Source: Tetragenococcus koreensis (GTDB lineage: Bacteria; Bacillota; Bacilli; Lactobacillales; Enterococcaceae). From it: a stretch of DNA of 64,000 nt. Below, in pieces: positions 1 through 7,978 of the stretch. The stretch spans positions 2,604,001 to 2,668,000 of the forward strand of contig NZ_CP027786.1 of NCBI RefSeq assembly GCF_003795145.1. The letters run 5' to 3'. Every line of letters begins with the position of its first letter. The first letter of the stretch is position 1. Under the pieces are notes generated by a model, which saw only the letters and a list, made by a program, of their open reading frames with translations, searched no databases and was not told the DNA's origin. The position numbers and the translations under genes were made by a program.

Positions 1-2
1 AT

Positions 3-185
3 GTATTCTTAATGGTGCATCGGATAACTTTTGATATCCAGTATGATCCAGTAGGAAACGTAGATAAAGATGTATTAATTAGTGATAAGCAACTTCTATT
101 AAAAGTTGAACAGCTTTTTGCTGAAAACGATTTATCAGTTAATGATGCTGAACTAACCGCATTATTTCAATATATAGACATTTAG
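3..185 (+). CDS. C-terminal end of a PRD-domain regulator (partial)
   Basis: The window opens inside an open frame of about 60 codons that closes with TAG at 183-185. The visible peptide includes LMVHRITFDI, which resembles the conserved His-Arg segment of a phosphotransferase regulatory domain (PRD) as in BglG/LevR-type antiterminators and activators. Only the tail is present, so the DNA- or RNA-binding part cannot be seen. It lies 18 bp before a second PRD-like gene and ahead of the glucosaminate-type operon, which suggests it is that operon's regulator. The family call rests on a short segment. Confidence 0.5.
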   Translation, partial: VFLMVHRITFDIQYDPVGNVDKDVLISDKQLLLKVEQLFAENDLSVNDAELTALFQYIDI

Positions 186-203
186 TTAAATGAGGAGGAA
201 AAA

Positions 204-539
204 ATGGAAATAACTGAAGAAGCAAAGGAAATAATTGAGAATAGTCTTTATCAGAATGAATTAAGAAAAATAATAGAATATACGGATGATCAGCTAGTTA
301 GTAATGATATAAGTCTTAGTGGAATTCAGTGGACTGTCCTTATTAATCACTTAAAAGAAATGATTGATAGGAAAAAAGAGGGGGCGTCTATACCTGAAGT
401 TGATTCAGCAATGTTTTCTGAAGTTTCATCAGATTCATTATTAATTGCTGATAATATAGTTAAAAATATAGGAAATTTAAGCGAAGATGAAAAATATATT
501 TTATCAATTCACTTTGAAGCAGCAAAAGAAAATAATTAA
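204..539 (+). CDS. Stand-alone PRD-domain protein (111 aa)
   Basis: A small protein preceded by GAGGAGG. Residues about 38-56 (QWTVLINHLKEMIDRKKEG) match the PRD pattern N-H-L-x(3)-I-x-R, and the end (LSEDEKYILSIHFEAA) matches the second half of a PRD. There is no helix-turn-helix, RNA-binding or kinase domain, so it is a single free PRD. PRDs are normally controlled by PTS phosphorylation of histidines, and one candidate (His of NHL) is present. It is the first complete gene of the operon and sits 19 bp before the SFCGS gene. Inference: it works with the upstream regulator as a split PRD regulator of this operon. Confidence 0.65.
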   Translation: MEITEEAKEIIENSLYQNELRKIIEYTDDQLVSNDISLSGIQWTVLINHLKEMIDRKKEGASIPEVDSAMFSEVSSDSLLIADNIVKNIGNLSEDEKYILSIHFEAAKENN

Positions 540-558
540 TAAATTGGAGGAAAAAATT

Positions 559-918
559 ATGGTAAAAGTAGTTATTGCAGATCGGATGGGGAAAGGACAA
601 AATGTAGCAAAAGGTGTAGAAGCTGCAGAAGGAACGGCAGTAGTAGTCCCTGGCATGGGAGCTGATATGAGATTAGGCGATGTGATGCAAGAAGAAAACG
701 CAGATTTAGGAATATCCTTTTGTGGAAGTGGAGGCGCAGGTGCACTAACTGCAGCAAATAAATACGGTTATCCAGAACGGCATGGAATGCGCTCGATTGA
801 TGAAGGAGTTACCGCTATTAATGATGGAAAAATCGTTTTAGGCTTTGGCTTTTTGGACCAAGAAGAACTAGGCAAAAGAATAGTTGAAACTTATCTAAAG
901 AAATACGGTAGTCAATAG
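559..918 (+). CDS. Glycine-rich SFCGS family protein
   Basis: A 119-aa protein. ATG 559 was chosen because GGAGG lies 9 bp upstream; a longer in-frame extension overlaps the previous gene. The hallmark ISFCGSGGAGALTAANKYGY is at about residues 55-74, in a small soluble alpha/beta protein rich in Gly and Val. The family is found next to DUF4310, DUF4311 and DUF4312 genes and has no assigned activity. No transmembrane segment is visible. Its fixed place directly before the membrane proteins suggests a cytoplasmic component of the same transport or enzyme complex (inference). The glycine-rich loop could bind a phosphate or phosphorylated sugar acid, but nothing here proves that. Confidence 0.8.
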   Translation: MVKVVIADRMGKGQNVAKGVEAAEGTAVVVPGMGADMRLGDVMQEENADLGISFCGSGGAGALTAANKYGYPERHGMRSIDEGVTAINDGKIVLGFGFLDQEELGKRIVETYLKKYGSQ

Positions 919-941
919 TTTTTTGGAAAGGAGATCATATA

Positions 942-1301
942 GTGAATGTTTTAGAAAAAGAAAAAAGTTCAGTTACTGTGACCGGTAGAGGAAAAAATAG
1001 AAAAGAGGTTTTTGCCGATGCTTTGAGCAGTGTGCAAAAACAAATTACTAAATATGCAGATAACGTACCTGTACGAATTGAACCAGTTACAATCACTATA
1101 CTCTCTGCAGAAGAAAAATCTTACATGGAACGATTCTTATTTTTCTTTTTTCCTAGGAAGAAAACAGAATATACATTAAAGTTGAAAATTGGTATAGAAA
1201 TATCAAGTATTGACGTAAACAAAGTGGACTTTAAAAAAATAGATGAAACAAAGCCAAAGTTGTTCAAAAAATCTATTTTGGCTAAAAGAATAAAAGAATA
1301 A
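942..1301 (+). CDS. DUF4312 family protein
   Basis: A 119-aa soluble protein with GTG start and GGAAAGGAG about 9 bp upstream. It begins with a short charged segment, has SVTVTGRGKNRKEVFADAL (a ferredoxin-like beta-alpha start), and contains a short hydrophobic patch FLFFFFP at about residue 65 that is not long enough to span a membrane. The C-terminus is lysine-rich. DUF4312 proteins are known only from clusters with DUF4310/4311 and SFCGS proteins. It is the second soluble partner in the operon, 12 bp before the first membrane gene. Function is unknown. Confidence 0.75.
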   Translation: MNVLEKEKSSVTVTGRGKNRKEVFADALSSVQKQITKYADNVPVRIEPVTITILSAEEKSYMERFLFFFFPRKKTEYTLKLKIGIEISSIDVNKVDFKKIDETKPKLFKKSILAKRIKE

Positions 1302-1313
1302 AGGAGAAAGAAA

Positions 1314-2093
1314 ATGGAGTTTGTTACGATACTAATAAAATCATTAATTATTGGTGGATTGTTGGGATTTTCTGCAGGTGTTGGGGCAGCTAGAATGTTC
1401 CATGCGCCAAATACACAAGCTCTGGGAGCATTTCGTACACTTGGAGAAATGAACGCTTGCCAGGGTGATGCAGCTTCTCACTTTTCATTTGGTTTAGGTT
1501 TTTTCTTTAACGCTTGGGCATCAGCGGTAGGAGCTGGTGCTTTTACACAAGATGTCACTCATCGGGTGGTTCCAAACTGGGCTGCTGCTGCTTTATTATA
1601 TAAAAATAAGGATGTAAGTCAGACAATCCAAGATCCCAAAAAAATGGGGATCGCTGGAACTATTATTGGAATGATCGTAGTTGCCTTTTTAAATAGTACT
1701 GCTGCTGCTATTCCTGAAGCATTACAAGTGACTGCAGTTGCGGTATTAGTCCCTGCGGCAACAATATTAATTGATACAGTTATGCCTATTATTTTCTGGC
1801 TAGCTGCAATTGATGCTGGTAGACGAACTGGTTTTTGGGGGACTTTATTTGGCGGATTCGCTCAGATGATTATGGGAAATGCTGTACCTGGAGTAGTTTT
1901 GGGCATATTGATAGGAAAAGGTGTCGATGACCAAGGCTGGTCAAGAATTACGAGAATCATCTTATTTGCCGCAATTTTACTATTTATTCTAAGTGGGTTC
2001 TTCCGTGGTTTTGATTTGGAATTATTGGAAAGCTTTAAGCTGTCAGTTCCGGATTGGTTAGATAATGTTCACGAAATTATTAAGACAGAATAG
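1314..2093 (+). CDS. DUF4311 membrane protein
   Basis: A 259-aa polytopic protein with about 6-7 hydrophobic segments (for example residues 7-27, 110-130, 137-160, 172-200 and 218-235). It has a conserved-looking GVGAARMFHAP segment near the N-terminus and an acidic tail. AGGAGAAAG precedes the ATG. With the following DUF4310 gene it gives two membrane subunits, the layout of a small two-subunit permease. No PTS EIIC/EIID or ABC motif is visible. Because related enzyme clusters in other bacteria carry a PTS for D-glucosaminate, I infer that this pair is the importer of the substrate, or a channel for it. Confidence 0.75.
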   Translation: MEFVTILIKSLIIGGLLGFSAGVGAARMFHAPNTQALGAFRTLGEMNACQGDAASHFSFGLGFFFNAWASAVGAGAFTQDVTHRVVPNWAAAALLYKNKDVSQTIQDPKKMGIAGTIIGMIVVAFLNSTAAAIPEALQVTAVAVLVPAATILIDTVMPIIFWLAAIDAGRRTGFWGTLFGGFAQMIMGNAVPGVVLGILIGKGVDDQGWSRITRIILFAAILLFILSGFFRGFDLELLESFKLSVPDWLDNVHEIIKTE

Positions 2094-2106
2094 GAGAGAC
2101 TAAAGG

Positions 2107-2766
2107 ATGGAAGATATAACAGAAGAAAAAAGAGCAAAAAGTTTTTGGTTTGCAGACTGGGCCTTTCCTCTCATAGTTGGAATAATGTCTGCCGCAATTT
2201 TTACTGGGACTTACATGTATATTCAGTATGGCGTAGGTGCTTTTAATGAGGTGGCCATCGTAGCGATGCTGAAAGCAGGATTAGATGGTGGTTCTTACGG
2301 AGCGGCAGCAGCTTTTGGGGCGAGCTTTTTATTTGCAAGGATCCTTGAGGGTTCATTAGTTGGAATCTTGGATTTAGGCGGTTCGATACTTACTGGGTTA
2401 GGCATTGGGATTCCCGCTATTCTATTAAGTGTTGGAATTACTGCACCACTTAACAATTTTCCTTTAGCGCTTCTTACTGGAGGAATACTAGGACTACTTA
2501 TTGGTGGAATTATTGTACTAATACGTAAATTCACTATTAATCAGTCAAGTTCAACTTTTGGTGCCGATATTATGATGGGAGCAGGAAATTCATCTGGGCG
2601 TTTTTTAGGTCCATTGATTGTACTTAGTGCTGCTCAAGCTTCTATTCCAATTGGTATAGGTGCGACTGTTGGGGCCCTAATTTTTTATAAATTTGAAAAG
2701 CCAATTGCTGGGGGAGCTATTTTAGGAGCAATGGTATTAGGGGCAATATTCCCAGTGGCTGTCTAG
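2107..2766 (+). CDS. DUF4310 membrane protein
   Basis: A 219-aa membrane protein with about six hydrophobic spans and many Gly-rich stretches (for example AKAGLDGGSYGAAAAFGASF-like sequence near residues 56-75 and GILGLLIGGIIVLIRK near 125-140). The start is preceded by AGGAGAGAC and lies 13 bp after the DUF4311 stop, so the two are co-translated. The small size, repeated Gly motifs and pairing with DUF4311 suggest a heteromeric transporter (inference). No catalytic motif is recognisable. Confidence 0.75.
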   Translation: MEDITEEKRAKSFWFADWAFPLIVGIMSAAIFTGTYMYIQYGVGAFNEVAIVAMLKAGLDGGSYGAAAAFGASFLFARILEGSLVGILDLGGSILTGLGIGIPAILLSVGITAPLNNFPLALLTGGILGLLIGGIIVLIRKFTINQSSSTFGADIMMGAGNSSGRFLGPLIVLSAAQASIPIGIGATVGALIFYKFEKPIAGGAILGAMVLGAIFPVAV

Positions 2767-2811
2767 TAGGAAAAAGAATAATGTTTAAGTAGAAAGGTCG
2801 TAAAAATTATT

Positions 2812-3915
2812 ATGGAAGAAACAGTTTTAAAAGGTGGAAAGCTGATTACAGGTGAAACCTATGACGTTGCTTTTAAAGATAATAAGATCACACAAGTTGC
2901 GCCTTCAATTGATACAAAAAACAAAAAAGTCATCAATATTGATGGAAAGTTTATATCTGCTGGTTGGATAGATGATCACGTTCATTGTTTTGAAAAAATG
3001 AGTTTGTATTATGATTTCCCCGATCAAGTAGGTGTAGAAAAAGGAGTTACAACGGTTATTGATGCCGGAACTACCGGTGCAGAAAATATAACAGATTTTT
3101 ATCAGTTAGCAAAAAAAGCGAGAACGAATGTTTTTGCTATGGTCAACATTTCTAAAACAGGGATCGTTGAACAAGATGAGTTAGCTGATTTAACAAAAGT
3201 TAAAGAAGAGCTTGTAACAAAAGCTATTCAAGGTTTACCTGAATTTATAGTTGGTATTAAAGCGCGAATGAGTAAAACAGTTATTGGTGATAATGGAATT
3301 ACACCATTAGCTTTAGCAAAGAAAATTCAGGAAAAAAATCATCATATACCTTTGATGGTTCATATTGGTTCAGCCCCCCCAGAATTAAATGAAACGCTGT
3401 CTTTAATGGAAAAAGGTGATGTATTAACCCATTGCTTTAATGGAAAAAGCAACGGAATTTTAAATTCTAATACAAATGAAATTAAAGATTTTGCTAAACA
3501 AGCTTATGATAAAGGGGTCGTTTTTGATATTGGACATGGTACAGATAGTTTTAACTTTAATGTAGCAGAAGTTGCCTTAAAAGAAGGAATTAAGGCTAAA
3601 TCTATCAGTACAGATATCTATATTCGTAACCGAAAAAATGGGCCAGTTTACGATATGGGGACAACGCTAGAAAAATTACATGTCACTGGATACTCTTGGG
3701 GAGAAATCATTGAAAAAATTACTGTTGCTCCGGCTGATAATTTTAACCTTTCTGCAAAAGGTAAATTAGAAGTGGGATATGATGCAGATGTTACCGTATT
3801 TGACTTTATTTCAGGAGAAAAAGAGCTAACAGATTCAAATGGTTTTACTAGGAACACCAATGAGCAAATTCAACCATTTAAGACAGTTATTGGAGGACAA
3901 GTTTATGACAATTAG
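2812..3915 (+). CDS. Amidohydrolase/deacetylase family metallohydrolase
   Basis: A 367-aa TIM-barrel amidohydrolase. The HxH metal motif is in DDHVHCF at residues 56-58. A likely carboxylated lysine is in VGIKARMS (about Lys150), followed by His in LMVHIGSAPPE and LTHCFNG and the barrel-end Asp in SISTDIY. Members of this group in dga-type clusters are annotated as D-ornithine/dihydroorotase-like deacetylases. The likely role is to remove an acyl or cyclic group from an amino-sugar acid before the lyase step (inference). It follows the membrane genes by 45 bp and overlaps dgaE by 11 bp, so it is translationally linked to it. Confidence 0.85.
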   Translation: MEETVLKGGKLITGETYDVAFKDNKITQVAPSIDTKNKKVINIDGKFISAGWIDDHVHCFEKMSLYYDFPDQVGVEKGVTTVIDAGTTGAENITDFYQLAKKARTNVFAMVNISKTGIVEQDELADLTKVKEELVTKAIQGLPEFIVGIKARMSKTVIGDNGITPLALAKKIQEKNHHIPLMVHIGSAPPELNETLSLMEKGDVLTHCFNGKSNGILNSNTNEIKDFAKQAYDKGVVFDIGHGTDSFNFNVAEVALKEGIKAKSISTDIYIRNRKNGPVYDMGTTLEKLHVTGYSWGEIIEKITVAPADNFNLSAKGKLEVGYDADVTVFDFISGEKELTDSNGFTRNTNEQIQPFKTVIGGQVYDN

Positions 3916-5008
3916 TTATGAAAAGTTTGCGTTAAAAGAAGTGATTAATGCCTCTGGAAAGATGACGATTTTAGGGGTTTCTAAGGTATCTGATGCTGTA
4001 CTAGAAGCGCAGCGTTTTGGCGGACAGCACTTTTTTGAAATGGAAAAATTAGGGACCCATACGGGGAAATATTTAGCCGACTTATTACAGGTAGAGGATG
4101 CGCAGATTGTTTCTTCAGCCTCTGCGGGGATTGCGCAATCCGTGGCTGCGATCATTGGTCAAGGCGATGTTTATCATGCCTACCATCCATATACAGAAAA
4201 GATCAAAAAACGGGAAATTATCCTGCCTAAAGGCCATAATGTTGACTATGGCACGCCGGTAGAAGTCATGGTCGCACAAGGGGGAGGCGAACTCGTTGAA
4301 GCTGGCTATGCGAATATGTGCACCCCAGAGCATCTGGAGATGATGGTCACTGAAAATACAGCGGCGATCCTTTATATTAAAAGCCACCATACCGTCCAAA
4401 AAAGCATGCTTTCTGTGGAAGAAGCGGCGGCTGTGGCTAGACAAAAGGAGCTTCCCTTAATCGTAGACGCGGCGGCTGAAGAGGATCTGTTTAAATATAG
4501 TCAAGCCGGAGCTGATGTGGTTATTTATTCCGGAGCTAAAGCCATCGAAGGGCCCAGTGCTGGCTTAGTCATTGGGAAGAAAGATTATATTGACTGGGTT
4601 CGTTTGCAAGGCAAAGGTATTGGACGGGCCATGAAAATCGGGAAAGATAATATTTTAGGCTTTACTCAAGCGGTGGAAGACTATTTATCCCAAGGCAGCG
4701 AAGCTGGGGAATCAATGAAAAAACGGCTACAGCCCTTTGTCGCTGAAATCAATCAAATTAAGAACCTAGAAGCAACCGTTGTTCAAGACGGGGCAGGTAG
4801 AGATATCTATCGCGCAAGCGTCAAAGTTACTGGGGATAAAGAGGCAAAGCAAGTGATTTCTGAATTAAAAGCAGAGAATCCGGCGGTCTATACACGAGAA
4901 TATCAAGCCAATAATGGCATTATTGAATTTGATATCCGCTCGGTGAATGAAGAAGAAATGACAAAAATTGTGAAGCGATTACAACAAGTGATGAAAGAAG
5001 GAGATTAA
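3905..5008 (+). CDS. dgaE: DgaE-type PLP-dependent ammonia lyase
   Basis: A 367-aa fold-type I PLP enzyme of the SelA-like/DgaE group, which converts D-glucosaminate-6-phosphate-type amino acids to 2-keto-3-deoxy acids plus ammonia. The PLP lysine is Lys212 in YSGAKAIEGPSAG; an upstream Asp is in LPLIVDAAAEEDL. ATG 3905 was chosen because GGAGG lies 8 bp before it; it overlaps the amidohydrolase stop. From here through dgaF the DNA is visibly less AT-rich than the membrane-protein genes before it, hinting at a mosaic operon. dgaF begins 2 bp after its stop. Confidence 0.85.
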   Translation: MTISYEKFALKEVINASGKMTILGVSKVSDAVLEAQRFGGQHFFEMEKLGTHTGKYLADLLQVEDAQIVSSASAGIAQSVAAIIGQGDVYHAYHPYTEKIKKREIILPKGHNVDYGTPVEVMVAQGGGELVEAGYANMCTPEHLEMMVTENTAAILYIKSHHTVQKSMLSVEEAAAVARQKELPLIVDAAAEEDLFKYSQAGADVVIYSGAKAIEGPSAGLVIGKKDYIDWVRLQGKGIGRAMKIGKDNILGFTQAVEDYLSQGSEAGESMKKRLQPFVAEINQIKNLEATVVQDGAGRDIYRASVKVTGDKEAKQVISELKAENPAVYTREYQANNGIIEFDIRSVNEEEMTKIVKRLQQVMKEGD

Positions 5009-5010
5009 CA

Positions 5011-5754
5011 TTGGCTTTAATACCTAATTATTTAGAAAATCGAATCTGTTTAAATGTTTTAGCAAATTCCGTAGAAAATGCAAAAGAATGCTATGAGGCA
5101 GCTGAAGGACATGTATTATTAGGGGTTCTCTCGAAAGATTATGAAAGTGACGAGTCAGCGATTGAAGATATGAAAAAATATCAAGAAGCGATCCATAATG
5201 CCTTATCCGTTGGTTTAGGCGCAGGCGATCCTAATCAAAGTGCGATGGTCTCTCGTCTTTCTGCGGTATTACAACCGCAACATGTCAACCAAGTGTTTAC
5301 GGGCGCTGGTTTTTCACGTGCGCTATTAGGCCAAAACGAAACGGTCGTAAATGCTTTAGTTTCTCCGACAGGAAAAGTCGGTTATGTGGATATCGCCACT
5401 GGCCCTTTAAGCTCCCAGCAAAAAGCGACCGAAGTTCCAGTGGATACAGCGATTGCTCTATTAAAAGATATGGGCGCCAGTTCCCTTAAATACTTCCCTA
5501 TGAAAGGATTAAAGCATAAAGAAGAATATATGGAAGTGGCGAACGCTTGTGCTAGGAATGATTTCTATCTAGAACCAACAGGTGGTATTGACTTAACAAA
5601 CTTTGAAGAAATTGTCCAAATTGCCATTGATGCCGGAGTAGAAAAAGTCATTCCGCACGTGTACAGTTCGATCATTGATCAAACAACTGGAGATACAAAA
5701 CCTGATGATGTAAAACAACTTTTTATTATGATGAAAAATGCTTTGGCCAAGTAA
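5011..5754 (+). CDS. dgaF: DgaF-type KDPG/2-keto-3-deoxy acid aldolase
   Basis: A 247-aa class I aldolase of the DgaF/KDGP family, TTG start with AAGGAG 8 bp upstream. A Schiff-base lysine is expected in SSLKYFPMKGL (about residues 156-166), and GLGAGDPNQ and EPTGGID motifs fit a phosphate-binding TIM barrel. In the known pathway DgaF splits 2-keto-3-deoxygluconate-6-phosphate to pyruvate and glyceraldehyde-3-phosphate. It is the last gene of the operon and is followed at once by a strong terminator. Confidence 0.85.
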   Translation: MALIPNYLENRICLNVLANSVENAKECYEAAEGHVLLGVLSKDYESDESAIEDMKKYQEAIHNALSVGLGAGDPNQSAMVSRLSAVLQPQHVNQVFTGAGFSRALLGQNETVVNALVSPTGKVGYVDIATGPLSSQQKATEVPVDTAIALLKDMGASSLKYFPMKGLKHKEEYMEVANACARNDFYLEPTGGIDLTNFEEIVQIAIDAGVEKVIPHVYSSIIDQTTGDTKPDDVKQLFIMMKNALAK

Positions 5755-5791
5755 TAGGCGTATAACTATTTAATTATTGATATTTTAAAAT

Positions 5792-5832
5792 ACGTAGGAC
5801 ATCGGTGTTAAACATCTGTCCTACGTGTTTTA
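5792..5832 (+). terminator. Terminator of the dga operon
   Basis: A perfect 10-bp stem ACGTAGGACA/TGTCCTACGT (5792-5801 with 5817-5826) is followed by GTTTTATT. It lies 37 bp after dgaF. Confidence 0.85.
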
Positions 5833-6093
5833 TTGTAAGTAATAACTCTATAATTTTTGGAGAATATAAAGAGAAGTCATTATATCTTTTTTATTTCAAA
5901 ACTTTTTTGTAATACAATCGTCCTAAAAAATCACAAAAAAGTGCTATTGAAACTTTGTTTTATTTATCATTACCGAATACTATTCATAGTTTTTTGGCAA
6001 TGGGATTGAAATAACTATGTTTATGTACTATCGTAAATTGTGGAACGTATAAAATACAGAATTTATCTTAAGTAGATTCGAGGAGATGTTGAG
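5833..6093. other. Intergenic region before gnd
   Basis: AT-rich, no convincing reading frame. It must hold the gnd promoter, but I could not pick one -35/-10 pair with confidence. Confidence 0.4.
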
Positions 6094-6990
6094 TTGGATA
6101 TTCGTATTATTGGTTTAGGAAAAATGGGGTTAAACTTAGCTTATAATTTATTAGAACATGGCTATAATGTTTCTGGTTACGATCAGAATAGTACGGTAAA
6201 AAATGAATTTGAACAAAATGGTGGAACTTTTTATTCAAGTTTTGAAACATTAATGAGCGATAAAAAGCAACCATCTGTTGTTTGGCTAATGCTTCCAGCA
6301 GGAGAAATCACCAATAATCAAGTTGCTTCGTGCATTAACGCAATGGATGAAGAGGATATTTTAATTGATGGTGGAAATTCTAAATTTACAGATAGCCAAA
6401 AAAATGGTGAAAAAGCCAAAGAGAAGGGGATATACTTTTTCGATGTAGGTACTTCTGGTGGCACGTCCGGTGCACGTGAAGGTGCTTGTATGATGATCGG
6501 CGGAAATGCAGAAAAATTTGAAGATATTCGTCCGTTATTTGAAGCTATTTGTGTGAAAGATGGTTATCTTTATTGTGGTCCCGTCGGTAGCGGACATTAT
6601 TTGAAAATGATTCATAATGGAATTGAATATGGTATGATGCAAGCGATTGGTGAAGGATTTAATCTTATTCATCATGGGGAATATGATTATGATTTGCCAG
6701 CAGTTGCGAAAGTATTTAATAACGGTTCTGTGATTCGCAGCTGGTTAATGGGACTAACAGAGGATTTGTTGCAAGATGATCCAAATCTTAACGAAATTGA
6801 AGGTGTCATCCCATCTTCGGGCGAAGGGAAATGGACGGCCGAAGAAATGCTACGGCAAGAGCTGTCGGCTCCAGTAATTACACAGGCCTTGTTAACTAGA
6901 TATGCTAGTGTTGATAAAGAAAAGTATGGCGAAAAAATTGTCGCTTCTTTACGTAATCAATTTGGTGGACATGAAGTTTCGAAGAAATAA
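6094..6990 (+). CDS. gnd: 6-phosphogluconate dehydrogenase, decarboxylating (short NAD type)
   Basis: A 298-aa member of the short (about 300 aa) GntZ/YqeC-type 6-phosphogluconate dehydrogenases, which oxidise and decarboxylate 6-phosphogluconate to ribulose-5-phosphate. TTG start with GAGGAG 8 bp upstream. Rossmann motif IIGLGKMGLNLAYNL at residues 5-19; substrate motif GTSGGTSGAREGACMM at about 128-143; catalytic Lys171 and Asn175 in GHYLKMIHNGIEYG. It is followed 48 bp later by a HAD phosphatase. The 260 bp upstream and the dga terminator separate it from the dga genes, although both handle sugar acids. Confidence 0.9.
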   Translation: MDIRIIGLGKMGLNLAYNLLEHGYNVSGYDQNSTVKNEFEQNGGTFYSSFETLMSDKKQPSVVWLMLPAGEITNNQVASCINAMDEEDILIDGGNSKFTDSQKNGEKAKEKGIYFFDVGTSGGTSGAREGACMMIGGNAEKFEDIRPLFEAICVKDGYLYCGPVGSGHYLKMIHNGIEYGMMQAIGEGFNLIHHGEYDYDLPAVAKVFNNGSVIRSWLMGLTEDLLQDDPNLNEIEGVIPSSGEGKWTAEEMLRQELSAPVITQALLTRYASVDKEKYGEKIVASLRNQFGGHEVSKK

Positions 6991-7038
6991 CGTAGTCACT
7001 TTTAGTACCGAAAAAATTTATGAACTTTAGGAGAAATA

Positions 7039-7692
7039 ATGAATACTTTTATATTTGACATGGACGGCGTAATCGTCGATTCTGAATACACTTATTTTAA
7101 ATCAAAAACGGATATTCTTCATGAAGCAGGCCATGACGTGCCTGTTAGTTACCAATACCAGTTTATGGGGACAACTTCTGATTTTATGTGGCAAATCATG
7201 AAAGAAGAATTTAATTTACCGCAAACTGTGGAAGAATATGGTAAAGAAATGAATCGGCGACGCGATGAAATCATTCAAAAGGATGGCGTTCAACCGATTG
7301 CCAATGTAAGAGATTTAATAAAACGTTTGTCTGAAGCTGGGTTTAAATTAGGCGTTGCATCGGCTTCGCGTAAAGAAGAAATTATTCGTAATTTGAAAGA
7401 ATTAGGATTAGATTCTTACTTCACACAAGCTGTTAGCGCAGAAGAAGTTGAACATTCAAAACCAGAACCAGATGTCTTTTTACACACAGCGGAATTGCTT
7501 GGTTCGAAGCCTAGTGATTGTATAGTAATTGAAGATACTAAAAATGGCACCCGTGCAGCCAAGGCAGCGGAGATGTATTGTGTTGGTTTTGCTAACCCGG
7601 ATTATCCAGCCCAAGATCTGTCTTGTGCGGATGAGATTATCAAAGATTTTCGCGAAATTAATGAAAATTGGTTAAACGAAAAAAGGTTATAA
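7039..7692 (+). CDS. HAD-superfamily phosphatase, beta-phosphoglucomutase-like
   Basis: A 217-aa protein with all HAD motifs: I FDMDGVIVDSE (nucleophile Asp7, acid Asp9), II VASAS, III Lys near HSKPEPDVF, IV IEDTKNG. The alpha-helical cap sits between motifs I and II, as in beta-phosphoglucomutase and 2-deoxyglucose-6-phosphatase-like enzymes. The substrate cannot be told from sequence. AGGAG precedes ATG; probably co-transcribed with gnd, and a terminator follows. Confidence 0.8.
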   Translation: MNTFIFDMDGVIVDSEYTYFKSKTDILHEAGHDVPVSYQYQFMGTTSDFMWQIMKEEFNLPQTVEEYGKEMNRRRDEIIQKDGVQPIANVRDLIKRLSEAGFKLGVASASRKEEIIRNLKELGLDSYFTQAVSAEEVEHSKPEPDVFLHTAELLGSKPSDCIVIEDTKNGTRAAKAAEMYCVGFANPDYPAQDLSCADEIIKDFREINENWLNEKRL

Positions 7693-7705
7693 AAATAAAT
7701 AAGAA

Positions 7706-7757
7706 ACTCTTTTCTTTTACTTTGTAGCGTAAACGGGTAAAAGAAAAGAGTCTTTTT
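7706..7757 (+). terminator. Terminator after the gnd-HAD pair
   Basis: A 15-bp stem ACTCTTTTCTTTTAC/GTAAAAGAAAAGAGT (7706-7720 with 7737-7751) is followed by CTTTTTTG. Confidence 0.85.
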
Positions 7758-7778
7758 TGTATAACTTCTTAGGGTCGG

Positions 7779-7905
7779 AATGAAAAAAGAGGATTAGCAC
7801 ATTAGTGCGAAAAAGTAATGCGCTTAGGAAAAAATAAGACCATAGGAATGGAAAACTCATGAGGTTAACCGCAGTTAAGCCCATCAAAATGAGAAAGTGC
7901 TGTTG
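7779..7905. repeat. Copy A of a dispersed intergenic hairpin repeat
   Basis: Shares the core CCATAGGAA..GAAAACTcaTGAGGTTA with a copy at 15517-15625 and more distantly with 40801-40915. Possible stem CTCAT (7856-7860) with ATGAG (7889-7893). No coding potential. Confidence 0.45.
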
Positions 7906-7978
7906 TTAATTTGAAAAAAGAAACGGTTAAAGGGCGTTTAGAGCATATTAAGCACGTTAGAACATTAAAACTATGAGC

